Source of the DNA: Roseibium album
GTDB taxonomy: Bacteria > Pseudomonadota > Alphaproteobacteria > Rhizobiales > Stappiaceae
Direction of reading: 5' to 3'
NCBI RefSeq assembly: GCF_001404515.1
Contig: NZ_CXWE01000012.1
Location: forward strand, 1 to 64,000
DNA: 64,000 nt
Below, in pieces: positions 25,642 to 34,458 of the stretch; within the stretch, counting starts at the first letter, position 1; each line of letters starts with the position of its first letter. Below the pieces are notes generated by a model. The model was given only the letters and a program-made list of their open reading frames with translations, ran no database searches and was not told the DNA's origin. The position numbers and the translations under genes are program-made.

Positions 25642-27332
25642 GCGAGATTGATCCCATCACCTTGTCTGTCTTGTCTGGTCGAATGGAACAGATCGCGGAC
25701 GAAATGGATGCGACCCTGTTTCGGGCCGCCTTCAATCCGATCATAGCCGAGGCGCATGACGCCAGCCACGGCCTCTATCATGCGGTCAGTGGCGACACGC
25801 TGGTTCAAGGCAAGTCCGGACTGCCGATTTTCGTCGGTGTGATGTCCTTTGCCGTAAAGGCGGTAATCGAAAAGGTGGCTGCCGACGGTGACTTGCAGGA
25901 CGGTGACATCTTCATCTTCAACGATGCGCATATTGGTGGCACTCATCTGTCGGACATGCGACTGGTCCGCCCATATTTCCGGGATGGAGAGCTTTTCTGT
26001 TATCTCGCTTCCGTCGGACACTGGCATGATGTTGGCGGTGCAGTGCCCGGCAACTACAACCCGGCGGCCACAGATGTCTTTCAGGAGGCGTTTGTCCTTC
26101 CGCCTGTAAGGTTGGCTCGTGCCGGTGAGGTCAACCGGGACATTATCGATATTCTCCTGCGCAACACGCGTCTGCCTCAATCGGCGATGGGCGATCTGAA
26201 CGGTCAACTCGGCGCGCTGGATCTGGGTGTCCGGCGCATGGACGAACTGTTGGATGAGTATGGAGCATCCACGATTACGGCTGCCTTGGATGCCCTCGGA
26301 CACAGAGCGGAAGCCTTGATGCGAGCAGAGCTAGAAGCGATGCCCGACGGCCGATGGGAAGCGCTGGATTATCTCGACAACGACGGCATCACTGATGAAC
26401 CGCTGGCAATTCGGGTCGGGCTGGAGATCAATGGTGACAGTATGACCCTGGATTTTGCCGGGTCCGCGCCGCAATGTGCAGGTCCGGTCAATATCGCGCT
26501 TCCAACGACGGTCGCGACAGCCTATGTCGCGATCAAGCATATCTTCCCGGGATTGCCTGCGAATGCGGGCGTGATGCGCCCGATTGAAGTCAAGGTGCCC
26601 GAAGGCTCGCTCCTTTCCGCGGAATTTCCAAGTCCGACTGGTGGATATACCGAGACGATCCTGCGGATGATCGATGTGATTTTCTCCGCCTTCGCCAAAG
26701 TTGCCCCGGACCGCGTTGTTGCCAATGCCTATGGTACGATCAATGCCCTGTCGATCGCGGGCAAACGCAGCAATGGGCAGCCATGGGTCATGTTCAGTTT
26801 TTACGGGGGCGGCCATGGCGGTTCTCTCGAAGGCGATGGTCTCAATCATGGCAACGCGCCTATTTCAACGGCCACGATCCCGCCGATGGAGATACTTGAA
26901 GCCGCTTATCCGGTCATGTTCCGGCAATGGGCGCTGCGGCCCGACAGCGCGGGGGCGGGCAAGCATCGTGGCGGCCTGGGTGCTATCTACGAAATTGAGG
27001 TTCTTGAAGAAAATGGCGCCGAGGCCTTTTTGTTTGGCGAGCGCGGGCGCTTTGCCCCCAAAGGCATTGTCGACGGACAAGACGGTGCGATGAACAGGTT
27101 TTCCTATGAGCAGGACGATGATTGGAAAGTGCCGCCTCTGGCTTCAAAGATGCGCGGCATCAAATTGCGGCAGGGTCAGGCGGTGAGACTGGAAACACCT
27201 GGCGGCGGCGGATATGGCAAAACCGAAGACAGGGCTGCGGAAAACGTTGCAAGCGATGTTGCGCGAGGTTTTGTCGATGCCGAAAGGGCCGATCAACTCT
27301 ATGGCACCGCCTGGCGGGAGATTTCTATATGA
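25638..27332 (+). CDS. hyuB: hydantoinase B/oxoprolinase family protein
   Basis: 564 aa, HyuB family: ITLSVLSGRMEQIADEMDATLFRAAFNPII at the start (paired with DASHGLYHAVSGDTLVQGKSGLP), IFNDAHIGGTHLSDMRLVRP and ASVGHWHDVGGAVPGNYNP in the middle, and the C-terminal LETPGGGGYGKTEDR. Family members form ATP-dependent complexes with HyuA that open cyclic amides (hydantoin, 5-oxoproline) or carboxylate ketones. Overlaps both neighbours by 4 bp, so it is made in step with HyuA. Confidence 0.9.
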   Translation: MSEIDPITLSVLSGRMEQIADEMDATLFRAAFNPIIAEAHDASHGLYHAVSGDTLVQGKSGLPIFVGVMSFAVKAVIEKVAADGDLQDGDIFIFNDAHIGGTHLSDMRLVRPYFRDGELFCYLASVGHWHDVGGAVPGNYNPAATDVFQEAFVLPPVRLARAGEVNRDIIDILLRNTRLPQSAMGDLNGQLGALDLGVRRMDELLDEYGASTITAALDALGHRAEALMRAELEAMPDGRWEALDYLDNDGITDEPLAIRVGLEINGDSMTLDFAGSAPQCAGPVNIALPTTVATAYVAIKHIFPGLPANAGVMRPIEVKVPEGSLLSAEFPSPTGGYTETILRMIDVIFSAFAKVAPDRVVANAYGTINALSIAGKRSNGQPWVMFSFYGGGHGGSLEGDGLNHGNAPISTATIPPMEILEAAYPVMFRQWALRPDSAGAGKHRGGLGAIYEIEVLEENGAEAFLFGERGRFAPKGIVDGQDGAMNRFSYEQDDDWKVPPLASKMRGIKLRQGQAVRLETPGGGGYGKTEDRAAENVASDVARGFVDAERADQLYGTAWREISI

Positions 27333-29392
27333 CCGGGCGCATGGTGGGCGTTGACGTTGGCGGTACATTCACGGATGTCTTTGTCCTCAACGAGGCCGAC
27401 GGTACCGCGTCCGTGGCCAAGGTGCCGACGACACGTCCGGATCAGTCAGGCGGGTTTCTCGAGGGCATCTCGCAACTGGGATCGGATTTTTCGAAACTGT
27501 CGGTTGTTGTTCACGGGACGACCGCCGGTACCAACGCACTGCTCGAGCGCAAGGGTGCAGTCACCGGTGTCATCTGCACGCAAGGTTTGCGTGACGTGTT
27601 GGAAATGCGCCGCCGCGACCGACCCAGAACCTGGGGCTTGCGCGGTGATTTCGAGCCTGTTGTCGATCGGCGGAACCGGCTCGAAGTCCCGGAGCGAACC
27701 TTGGCAGATGGAACAATCCGCACGCCTGTTGATCTGGAGGCCGTCCGCGTTGCGGCCAAAACATTGCACGACCAGGGGTGCAAGGCCGTGGCGATCCTGT
27801 TTGCCAATGCATATGCCAATCCGGCAAATGAGCAAGCGGCTGTCGCGGCGGTGCGCGAGATCTGGGCAAACCCCCATGTCTCGGCCTCATCGGAGATACT
27901 GCCCGAAATTCGCGAATTCGAACGCTTTTCGACCACAGCACTGAATGCCTATCTTCAGCCGGAAGTGTCTGGTTATCTGGACCGGCTTGAACGAGCGCTG
28001 AATTCACGCGGATTCGACGGTGAATTCATGATCGTACAATCCAATGGCGGGGTCATGGCCGTGGAAACGGCTTGCCGTCTTCCGGTGCGAACGGCTCTTT
28101 CCGGACCGGCAGCGGGTGTTATCGCCGCTGGATATATCGCATCGTCTGCTGGCTTCGAAAACGTGATAACGGGCGATATGGGGGGCACCAGCTTCGATGT
28201 TTCCCTGATAGCCGGCGGACACTCCATGTTGTCTCCGCAAACATCCATTGATTTCGGCATGGTTGTACGGACACCGATGATCGAGATCACGACGATCGGC
28301 GCCGGTGGTGGCTCCATCGCCTGGGTTGACAAGGGAGGGTTGCTCAACATCGGACCGGAGAGCGCTGGATCGGATCCAGGCCCGGTTGCCTACGGTCTGG
28401 GAAACACGCGACCGACGGTAACTGACGCCAATGTGGTTCTGGGTCGGATCGACCCTGACAATCCGATCGGCGGGAAACTGAAACGGCTCGATGTTGACGC
28501 CGCACGCGAGGCTATCGACCGGCATGTTGGTTCTCCGCTCGATCTTGGAACAGTTCAGGCTGCAGAGGCGATTCTTCGGGTCGCCAATTCGCGCATGGCC
28601 GGGGCCATCCGGCTCGTCAGTATCGAGCGCGGCTTCGATCCCAAGCATTTCGCCTTCATGCCGTTTGGCGGCGGAGGGGCCTTGCATGCTGGGGCGATGC
28701 TGAAAGATGTCGGAATCGCACGCGCGCTCGTCCCGCGCTACCCGGGTGTCACATCCGCCATGGGATGCGTGATTGCGGATATGCGCCAGGATTTCGTGCA
28801 GACGATCAATTCGCTTGTGGCAACGCTCGATGAAAGCGCGCTCGGTGACTTCATGCAGGCGCATGTGGACCAGGGACTGGCTCTTCTCGAAGCGGCCAGG
28901 GCAACCTTTGAAGCGCGTGATTTGAGCTTCGAGTTGGATATGGCCTATATCGGCCAGACGCACACGGTCTCCGTGCCAATGAATGTCCTGACAGAAAGCA
29001 GCAATGTCATTCCCCCCACACGAGCGGACATCGAAAAGGCGTTCGACGCTGCCTACAAGGCGACATTCGGGCGACTGCTGGAGAATGGTGTTAGGCGGAT
29101 CATAAATCTGCGCAGTTCGGTCACCGGTATGCGCCCCAAGTTCGATCTTCGGAGCCTTGCCCCCGAAACGACGGATCCTGCCGTTCCGAGAGCCACACGC
29201 CAGGTACACTTTGAAGAATCGTGGCTCGAAACGGAGATCTTCGACCGACTGGCGCTTCCCGTTGGAACCGTGATCAAGGGACCGGCGATTCTGGAACAGC
29301 CTGACACCACCGTGCTTGTCGAGCCGGATCTGCAAGCGCGGGTCGATGCATTCGGCAATACCATAATCGAACCTTTGGGGGATCAGTCATGA
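27329..29392 (+). CDS. hyuA: hydantoinase A/oxoprolinase family protein
   Basis: 687 aa from ATG 27329, overlapping the hyuB stop. An ASKHA-type nucleotide fold is seen: VGVDVGGTFTDVFVLNEADG at the N-terminus (phosphate 1 loop), VVHGTTAGTNALLERKGA, GDMGGTSFDVSLIAGG and GGGSIAWVDKGGLLNIGPES. It is the ATP-hydrolysing partner of HyuB. Because HyuAB-type complexes include hydantoinases, 5-oxoprolinase, caprolactamase and acetone/acetophenone carboxylases, the substrate class is only narrowed to cyclic amide/imide hydrolysis or a ketone carboxylation. Confidence 0.9.
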   Translation: MTGRMVGVDVGGTFTDVFVLNEADGTASVAKVPTTRPDQSGGFLEGISQLGSDFSKLSVVVHGTTAGTNALLERKGAVTGVICTQGLRDVLEMRRRDRPRTWGLRGDFEPVVDRRNRLEVPERTLADGTIRTPVDLEAVRVAAKTLHDQGCKAVAILFANAYANPANEQAAVAAVREIWANPHVSASSEILPEIREFERFSTTALNAYLQPEVSGYLDRLERALNSRGFDGEFMIVQSNGGVMAVETACRLPVRTALSGPAAGVIAAGYIASSAGFENVITGDMGGTSFDVSLIAGGHSMLSPQTSIDFGMVVRTPMIEITTIGAGGGSIAWVDKGGLLNIGPESAGSDPGPVAYGLGNTRPTVTDANVVLGRIDPDNPIGGKLKRLDVDAAREAIDRHVGSPLDLGTVQAAEAILRVANSRMAGAIRLVSIERGFDPKHFAFMPFGGGGALHAGAMLKDVGIARALVPRYPGVTSAMGCVIADMRQDFVQTINSLVATLDESALGDFMQAHVDQGLALLEAARATFEARDLSFELDMAYIGQTHTVSVPMNVLTESSNVIPPTRADIEKAFDAAYKATFGRLLENGVRRIINLRSSVTGMRPKFDLRSLAPETTDPAVPRATRQVHFEESWLETEIFDRLALPVGTVIKGPAILEQPDTTVLVEPDLQARVDAFGNTIIEPLGDQS

Positions 29393-30009
29393 GCGAGCCG
29401 AGAACTTGGGACCATAGAAGGACGGCGCTCCTGACGATCGACCTGCAAAATGACTTTATCCATCCCGCGGGTGCTTATGGACGCGCCGGACAAAGGGCGG
29501 ACAGCATCGCAGATCTACCCGGCCGGATTGCTCCACTTGCAAGAGCGATCCGCAAGCGGGGCGGTCACTACATTTCTGCCCAGTTCACACTTGTACCCGA
29601 TGCCAGTGGCGCCCCTTTGATCGCACCCCATCTCAAGAAGCTGCGCCCGTTTCTCGGAAAAGGGGACTTTGCACCCGGCAGTTTCGGCAACACATTGGTT
29701 GACGAACTCTATCCCGCCGATTTTGTGATCGAGAAGGTCGCCTATTCGGCCTTCTATCAGACCCGGCTGGAATTCATCATGCGTGCAGTCGGCATCGATA
29801 CACTGATCGTAGGCGGCATTGTTACCAACGGCGGAGTGGCCTCGACGCTTCGGGATGCACACTTGCGCAACATCGATACGGTTCTGCTTACCGATGGCAG
29901 TGCCGCATTCGACAGCGAGGTCCATGACGCAACACTTCTGTCGCTGGCGACCGTCACCGGTCAGATGACATGCGTTGAAGCGCTGGATTGGCTGGAGCAA
30001 GCATCATGA
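29389..30009 (+). CDS. isochorismatase-fold hydrolase lacking the nucleophilic Cys
   Basis: 206 aa. The fold is clear: ALLTIDLQNDFIHPAGAYGR carries the catalytic Asp near residue 18, and FVIEKVAYSAFYQTRLE the catalytic Lys near residue 115. The next signature reads GGIVTNGGVASTLRDAHLRN, where cysteine hydrolases (nicotinamidase, maleamate amidase) have TNVCVE. Gly takes the Cys position, as in EntB/PhzD isochorismatases that cleave vinyl ethers without a thiol. Amidase activity is therefore doubtful. Overlaps hyuA and the next gene by 4 bp each. Confidence 0.85.
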   Translation: MSEPRTWDHRRTALLTIDLQNDFIHPAGAYGRAGQRADSIADLPGRIAPLARAIRKRGGHYISAQFTLVPDASGAPLIAPHLKKLRPFLGKGDFAPGSFGNTLVDELYPADFVIEKVAYSAFYQTRLEFIMRAVGIDTLIVGGIVTNGGVASTLRDAHLRNIDTVLLTDGSAAFDSEVHDATLLSLATVTGQMTCVEALDWLEQAS

Positions 30010-30872
30010 GCCTGAAAACACGACTTCAACAGAAGACAATTCTGGTGGCACCGGGAGTCTATGACGGCTTGACCGCGTCGATGGCAACATCTGCCGGGTT
30101 CGAGGCGCTCTATCTGAGTGGGGCAGCGGTGTCCTACACTCGCCTCGGCCGTCCTGATATCGGCCTCACCTCGGTGACAGAGATGACAGAGACCATGGCT
30201 CTTATTGCAGATCGCACGGACCTGCCTGTGATAATTGACGCCGATACCGGTTTCGGCAATGCGCTCAACGCTCAACGGACCTTGCGCCTTTATGAGCGGG
30301 CAGGTGCTTCGGCGATGCAGATCGAAGATCAGACTTATCCGAAAAGGTGCGGTCATCTTGCGGACAAGTCACTCATCCCGGTTAGTGAAATGGCCGGAAA
30401 GGTGAGGGCGATGGCCGATGCGCGAAACTCGGATGAAACGTTGATCATTGCCAGGACAGATGCCATTGCGGTTGAAGGGTATCAGGCGGCGATTGATCGC
30501 GCAGAAAGCTATCTTGAGGCCGGTGCCGATGTGCTCTTCATTGAAGCGCCGCAGTCACGAGAACAACTTTCGGGTATTGCCCTGAATTTCGAAGGCAGAG
30601 TGCCCTTGCTGGCGAACATGGTCGAGGGTGGCGCGACACCGATAACAGGGGCAGAGGACCTGGAAACGCAAGGCTATTCGATCGTCATATTCCCGGGTGG
30701 TATTGTCCGCGCAATTGCGCGAACGGCAGGCGATTATTATGAAAGTCTGCGGAAAAACGGCAGCAATCGGCCTTTTGCTGACAGAATGTTCGATTTTGAC
30801 GGTCTCAATGGAGTGATCGGAACGTCCGATATGCTTGCCAAGGGCGTAGCTTATGACCGAAACGAAAGCTGA
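30006..30872 (+). CDS. isocitrate lyase/PEP mutase-family C-C lyase (dimethylmalate/methylisocitrate lyase-like)
   Basis: 288 aa from ATG 30006. A TIM-barrel of the ICL/PEPM superfamily: TILVAPGVYDGLTASMATSAG at the start, PVIIDADTGFGNALNAQRTL with the Mg2+-binding Asp pair, MQIEDQTYPKRCGH with the K(R)CGH catalytic loop cysteine, and LIIARTDAIAVEGYQAAIDRA. The CGH cysteine indicates a lyase rather than a PEP mutase. Typical reactions release pyruvate or oxalate-type products from 2-methyl- or 2,3-dimethyl-malate. Next to an aconitase-family hydratase, a hydratase-then-lyase sequence is the simplest reading (inference). Confidence 0.85.
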   Translation: MSLKTRLQQKTILVAPGVYDGLTASMATSAGFEALYLSGAAVSYTRLGRPDIGLTSVTEMTETMALIADRTDLPVIIDADTGFGNALNAQRTLRLYERAGASAMQIEDQTYPKRCGHLADKSLIPVSEMAGKVRAMADARNSDETLIIARTDAIAVEGYQAAIDRAESYLEAGADVLFIEAPQSREQLSGIALNFEGRVPLLANMVEGGATPITGAEDLETQGYSIVIFPGGIVRAIARTAGDYYESLRKNGSNRPFADRMFDFDGLNGVIGTSDMLAKGVAYDRNES

Positions 30873-32232
30873 CGTCGCGCCCGCTCCAGACAACTTTGAC
30901 CTTTCGTGCGAAACCCTGATTGTCGGGGCAGGGGCTGGTGGACTGGTTGCTGCACTCGCCGCACAGGAGGCGGGACAATCAGTGCTTGTGATCGAAGCCG
31001 ACCCGGTGCCGAAAGGCTCAACTGCCCTGTCAGCCGGTCTGATACCGGCGGCTGGAACGAAGATACAGGCCAGCGCCGGGGTTGAGGATAATGCCATTGT
31101 GTTCGCGGCAGATATTCAGGCAAAGGCTGGCAACGAGAACGATCAGGCGCTTGTCAACCGGCTTGCCTGCAATTCAGCTCCCGTGATCGACTGGCTGAGC
31201 GAGACGTTCAATCTGCCATTTTCGCTGATAACAAATTTTGACTATCCGGGTCACAGTCGCAGCCGCATGCACGGCTTGCCGACCAGATCCGGTGTCGAAC
31301 TGATAGATGCGCTCCGGGCAACTTGTGAGGCAGCCGGGATCGATATCGTTTGCGAGCGGCGCGCCGGTCGCTTGTTTATTGAAAACGGGCAGGTACGCGG
31401 CGTCGCCGTTATGCGGCCGGACGGTGGTGTCGAGACGATCGGTTGCGACAAGCTGGTTCTTGCCTGCAATGGCTTTGGAGGCAATCGCGAACTTGTGCAC
31501 CGGTTCCTGCCGGAAATCGAAAACGGCCTTTGGTTCGGACACGATGGCAATCGGGGCGAGGCATTGCTCTGGGGGCAGGCCATAGGTGCCGGTCTTGCGC
31601 ATCTGGGATCTTACCAGGGGCATGGTAATGTCGCTCAACCCCACGGTATTCTCATCACCTGGGCCGTCATCATGGAAGGTGGTGTGCAGGTCAACAACAA
31701 AGGCCGGCGTTTCTGGAACGAGGCCCAGGGGTATTCCGAAGCCGCACGCGTGGTGTTGTCGCAACCGGACGGAGAGGCGTTCGCAATCTTCGATGGCCGT
31801 ATTGCCGGGATTGCAAGGCAATTCGAAGACTTCAAGCATGCCGAAGCTCTTGGAGCGGTCAAGCGAAACGATACGCTTAAGGGGCTTGCCTGTGACCTGG
31901 GTTTGCCGCCTGAATCCCTGGTGGAAACGGTTGCCTCCATTCCGTGGAACGGTGTCGACAACTTCAATCGAAAATTCGGAACCGAAGCTTTGCGCTCTCC
32001 CTATTGCGGTGTCCGGGTAACCGGCGCCCTTTTTCACACCCAGGGCGGACTTCTAACCGGCGAGGGAGCACGCGTCATCCACTCCGATGGATCGGGCTTT
32101 GCCAATCTTCATGCATGCGGCGGAGCGGCATGCGGTGTTTCAGGGCGAGGCGACAGGGGCTATCTTTCCGGAAACGGCCTGTTGAGTGCAGTGGTTCTCG
32201 GCAAGCTGGCGGGAGAAGCACCCACGGGATAG
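30853..32232 (+). CDS. FAD-dependent oxidoreductase, fumarate reductase flavoprotein-like
   Basis: 459 aa. The N-terminal FAD Rossmann motif LIVGAGAGGLVAALAAQEAG is followed by GSTALSAGLIPAAG. The C-terminal FAD-contacting part reads NLHACGGAACGVSG then GYLSGNGLLSAVVLGKLAG. It is of the FAD_binding_2 type (fumarate reductase, tricarballylate dehydrogenase, 3-ketosteroid dehydrogenase). No heme or signal peptide is seen, so it should be cytoplasmic and reduce or form a C=C bond in a pathway intermediate. It overlaps the lyase gene by 20 bp and closes the operon. Confidence 0.85.
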   Translation: MTETKADVAPAPDNFDLSCETLIVGAGAGGLVAALAAQEAGQSVLVIEADPVPKGSTALSAGLIPAAGTKIQASAGVEDNAIVFAADIQAKAGNENDQALVNRLACNSAPVIDWLSETFNLPFSLITNFDYPGHSRSRMHGLPTRSGVELIDALRATCEAAGIDIVCERRAGRLFIENGQVRGVAVMRPDGGVETIGCDKLVLACNGFGGNRELVHRFLPEIENGLWFGHDGNRGEALLWGQAIGAGLAHLGSYQGHGNVAQPHGILITWAVIMEGGVQVNNKGRRFWNEAQGYSEAARVVLSQPDGEAFAIFDGRIAGIARQFEDFKHAEALGAVKRNDTLKGLACDLGLPPESLVETVASIPWNGVDNFNRKFGTEALRSPYCGVRVTGALFHTQGGLLTGEGARVIHSDGSGFANLHACGGAACGVSGRGDRGYLSGNGLLSAVVLGKLAGEAPTG

Positions 32233-32525
32233 GTCATGACCAGTTGTTGTATCAAACGGAACGAGGCAACGAGCGGGTGTGCAATAGATGGTGCATGCCA
32301 CGGATAGCGCGTACGCGAACGACCCGGACAGCTTACTCTGACGCAGAGGGCGATAACAGTTTAGTAGAACAGATTCGATCAGATAATTGTAATATAGAGG
32401 GAATTTCTGAAAATAGATCAATTTTTGTAAAATTTGCTCTTTAGCTCTCAACATGAAAATGTAAGAAATGCTTTTTGACTCTACATAGTCGATGTGAAGA
32501 TCAATCACTGGAGCATTTGTAAAAA
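32233..32525. other. AT-rich intergenic region
   Basis: Past about 32360 the base composition shifts abruptly to AT-rich, matching the orphan gene that follows. No recognised gene, terminator or repeat was found. The shift marks the left edge of presumably transferred DNA. Confidence 0.4.
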
Positions 32526-33323
32526 ATGAGTGCAAAGAGTGTTCTTATTATTTTTCTATTGATTTTCTTTCAAGGCAGTGCACGCGTGCTGGCTTGCGTT
32601 GAGCCCGTTAGGTTTGAGGACACGCAAGAATATACGCTCTACAAAAGTATTGAAGCAGAATCCAATTCTCAAGACGAGCTATTTAGTAAGTTTGCTGAAG
32701 TAAGCGAATTGGGAGTAGCGTTGTTTGATTTCAGAAAATTTGTATCAAATTCTGAATACATGACCTTCAATGACATTGGAAATCTACGCGAGAAATGGAT
32801 TGCAGGAGATAGTATTGTTTTACAACATTTTATTATGAATATTTTGCTCATGGAAACAGAGTATATTGTAAGCAATGAATATACAGATTTTTTAGAAGAA
32901 ATTTTAACAAATAATAAGAAAAATTGTTGGATCGATGATGAGGAATTCAGTATAGAATTTTTAAAACACCTGCTTCGTTCGTCGAAATATTTTCCGGAAA
33001 TCCCACCGCTTGAAGAGACTGTTTCTTTCTTAAGAGAACTGTCGCGGAACATGGGTGATAATGAAATATTGCAAAACTATTTCGACTTGTTGCGTCTGGG
33101 TGGATTCGACATGACAAAACAGGAGTTAAGTAAGTGGAGTGGAAGAAATTCTTCAGATGAATTTTGCAGTGGTGTTGCACACTGCATCGAGCAGATAAGA
33201 ATTGAATTTGAAAATGTGAAAGAAGAGAACGCGAAAGTTACGAAAAGAAAAATGAGAAAGTTGGAATGCGAGGTCAACTATGTGAATTCTTTTGGAAATT
33301 CTGTCAGAATAGAATTGTGTTGA
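32526..33323 (+). CDS. orphan secreted protein, AT-rich gene
   Basis: 265 aa, no family recognised. The N-terminus (SAKSVLIIFLLIFFQGSARVLA) is a signal peptide or anchor. Codon use is strikingly AT-rich (many AAA, ATT, TTT, GAA) compared with the GC-rich operons on both sides, suggesting transfer from an AT-rich donor. The mature part is mostly helical and acidic, with several cysteines that may pair. A decayed transposase lies downstream. Confidence 0.6.
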   Translation: MSAKSVLIIFLLIFFQGSARVLACVEPVRFEDTQEYTLYKSIEAESNSQDELFSKFAEVSELGVALFDFRKFVSNSEYMTFNDIGNLREKWIAGDSIVLQHFIMNILLMETEYIVSNEYTDFLEEILTNNKKNCWIDDEEFSIEFLKHLLRSSKYFPEIPPLEETVSFLRELSRNMGDNEILQNYFDLLRLGGFDMTKQELSKWSGRNSSDEFCSGVAHCIEQIRIEFENVKEENAKVTKRKMRKLECEVNYVNSFGNSVRIELC

Positions 33324-33539
33324 TCGTAAATTTTTGCTTGAAATTGTGTAACTTCCCGGAATTCTTGTCTTTTTGCGCGCTTTAGAAAGATTTCGCGAAT
33401 TACGTCCGACATGAGACCAAGAAGTAAGCTGGAAGATGAACGAATTTTGTATCTACCGACAAATCGCCCAGATTTCAGACTCAAAACATGAGCAAAAGCT
33501 TGCCTAGAGGCTGAAAGCGGACAGGAAATTGGTGCCGTT

Positions 33540-34297
33540 CCTTTCGTCTCGCGTTGCAATTCTTCGAATTTCCTTGAGCCTACCGAACTTCCTTTCGATG
33601 AAGGTTCTGCCTTTGTAAAGGTGTGGTGAGAAACAGGTCTTCATTTACGTGTTTTGAGGAGCGGGATGTTTGGACGAGAGCCCAGCGCTTTCACGGTCCT
33701 GCGGATACGATCGCTGCCGTAACCATTGTAGCTATGCAAAACACCTTTTGCCGGAACATGCGGCAAGAGTGCCTCTGCTCCGGTGAAATCTGAGACATTG
33801 GCACCGGCGAGGTGGAAGGCGATTGGCCTTCATTTGTTGTCGCTGAGCGCGTGGGTTGCGGTTCCCGGACCAACACGAACTCAGCCCTCAGCATTGACCA
33901 GAGTCCTTTTGGTCACCATGAGCGACCTGGTGCGTCCAAATTGCTGTACTGTCGATCATTACTTCAAACGTTCGGTCGCCGGTTTGGGACAGCGTGTTGA
34001 CGATAACTGTCCAGACACCCTTCTCAGACCGCCGGACATAGCTATTCTAGAGTGTTTTCGTCGGTCCAAAGACACCTGGCACAACGACCTAACGACCTAA
34101 CGACCTAACGACCCAACGACCGCTCGACTCAAGACTTGTATAATACCGCTGATCTTTCGCCGAGCATCGACGCGAACCTTGCCTCGTGTATCAGTAAGTA
34201 GAAGCGGTTGTAACTTTGAAAACTGCTCATCGCTGAGCCAGAAGAACCCATCAGATATCGACAAACGCCAGTTCAAGAGTTTGAACTTGGACTTCAT
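33540..34297 (-). pseudogene. decayed IS5-family transposase
   Basis: On the minus strand the first frame (from 34297) gives FWLSDEQFSKLQPLLLTDTRGKVRVDARRKISGI, the N-terminus of an IS5-group transposase. Further along, in other frames, remnants of the DDE part are recognisable: the 33540-33600 segment resembles the catalytic-Glu region (arginine/lysine-rich helix) of the intact element at 1369-2217. Multiple frameshifts, a tandem repeat insertion at 34084-34122 and lost termini show it is inactive. Confidence 0.65.
34084..34122 (+). repeat. 8-bp tandem repeat (ACGACCTA, about five copies)
   Basis: Three exact copies of ACGACCTA, one ACGACCCA and a partial unit lie in a row. The unit length is not a multiple of three, so it breaks the transposase frame. 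It probably expanded by replication slippage after the gene lost function. Confidence 0.85.
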
Positions 34298-34458
34298 CTG
34301 ATTTGCTTAGCGACGATACGGTTCCAAAGCCTAGGCGGATAGCTGCGAGTTCAATAAGAGTCAGGGATTTTTCCTCTGTCCAAGTGTGCCACCGATGTGT
34401 TCAGGAAAACAGAGGGTGGGCTGCCCGCCGGCTACTGAGTATCTGTCGTCCGCTTCCG

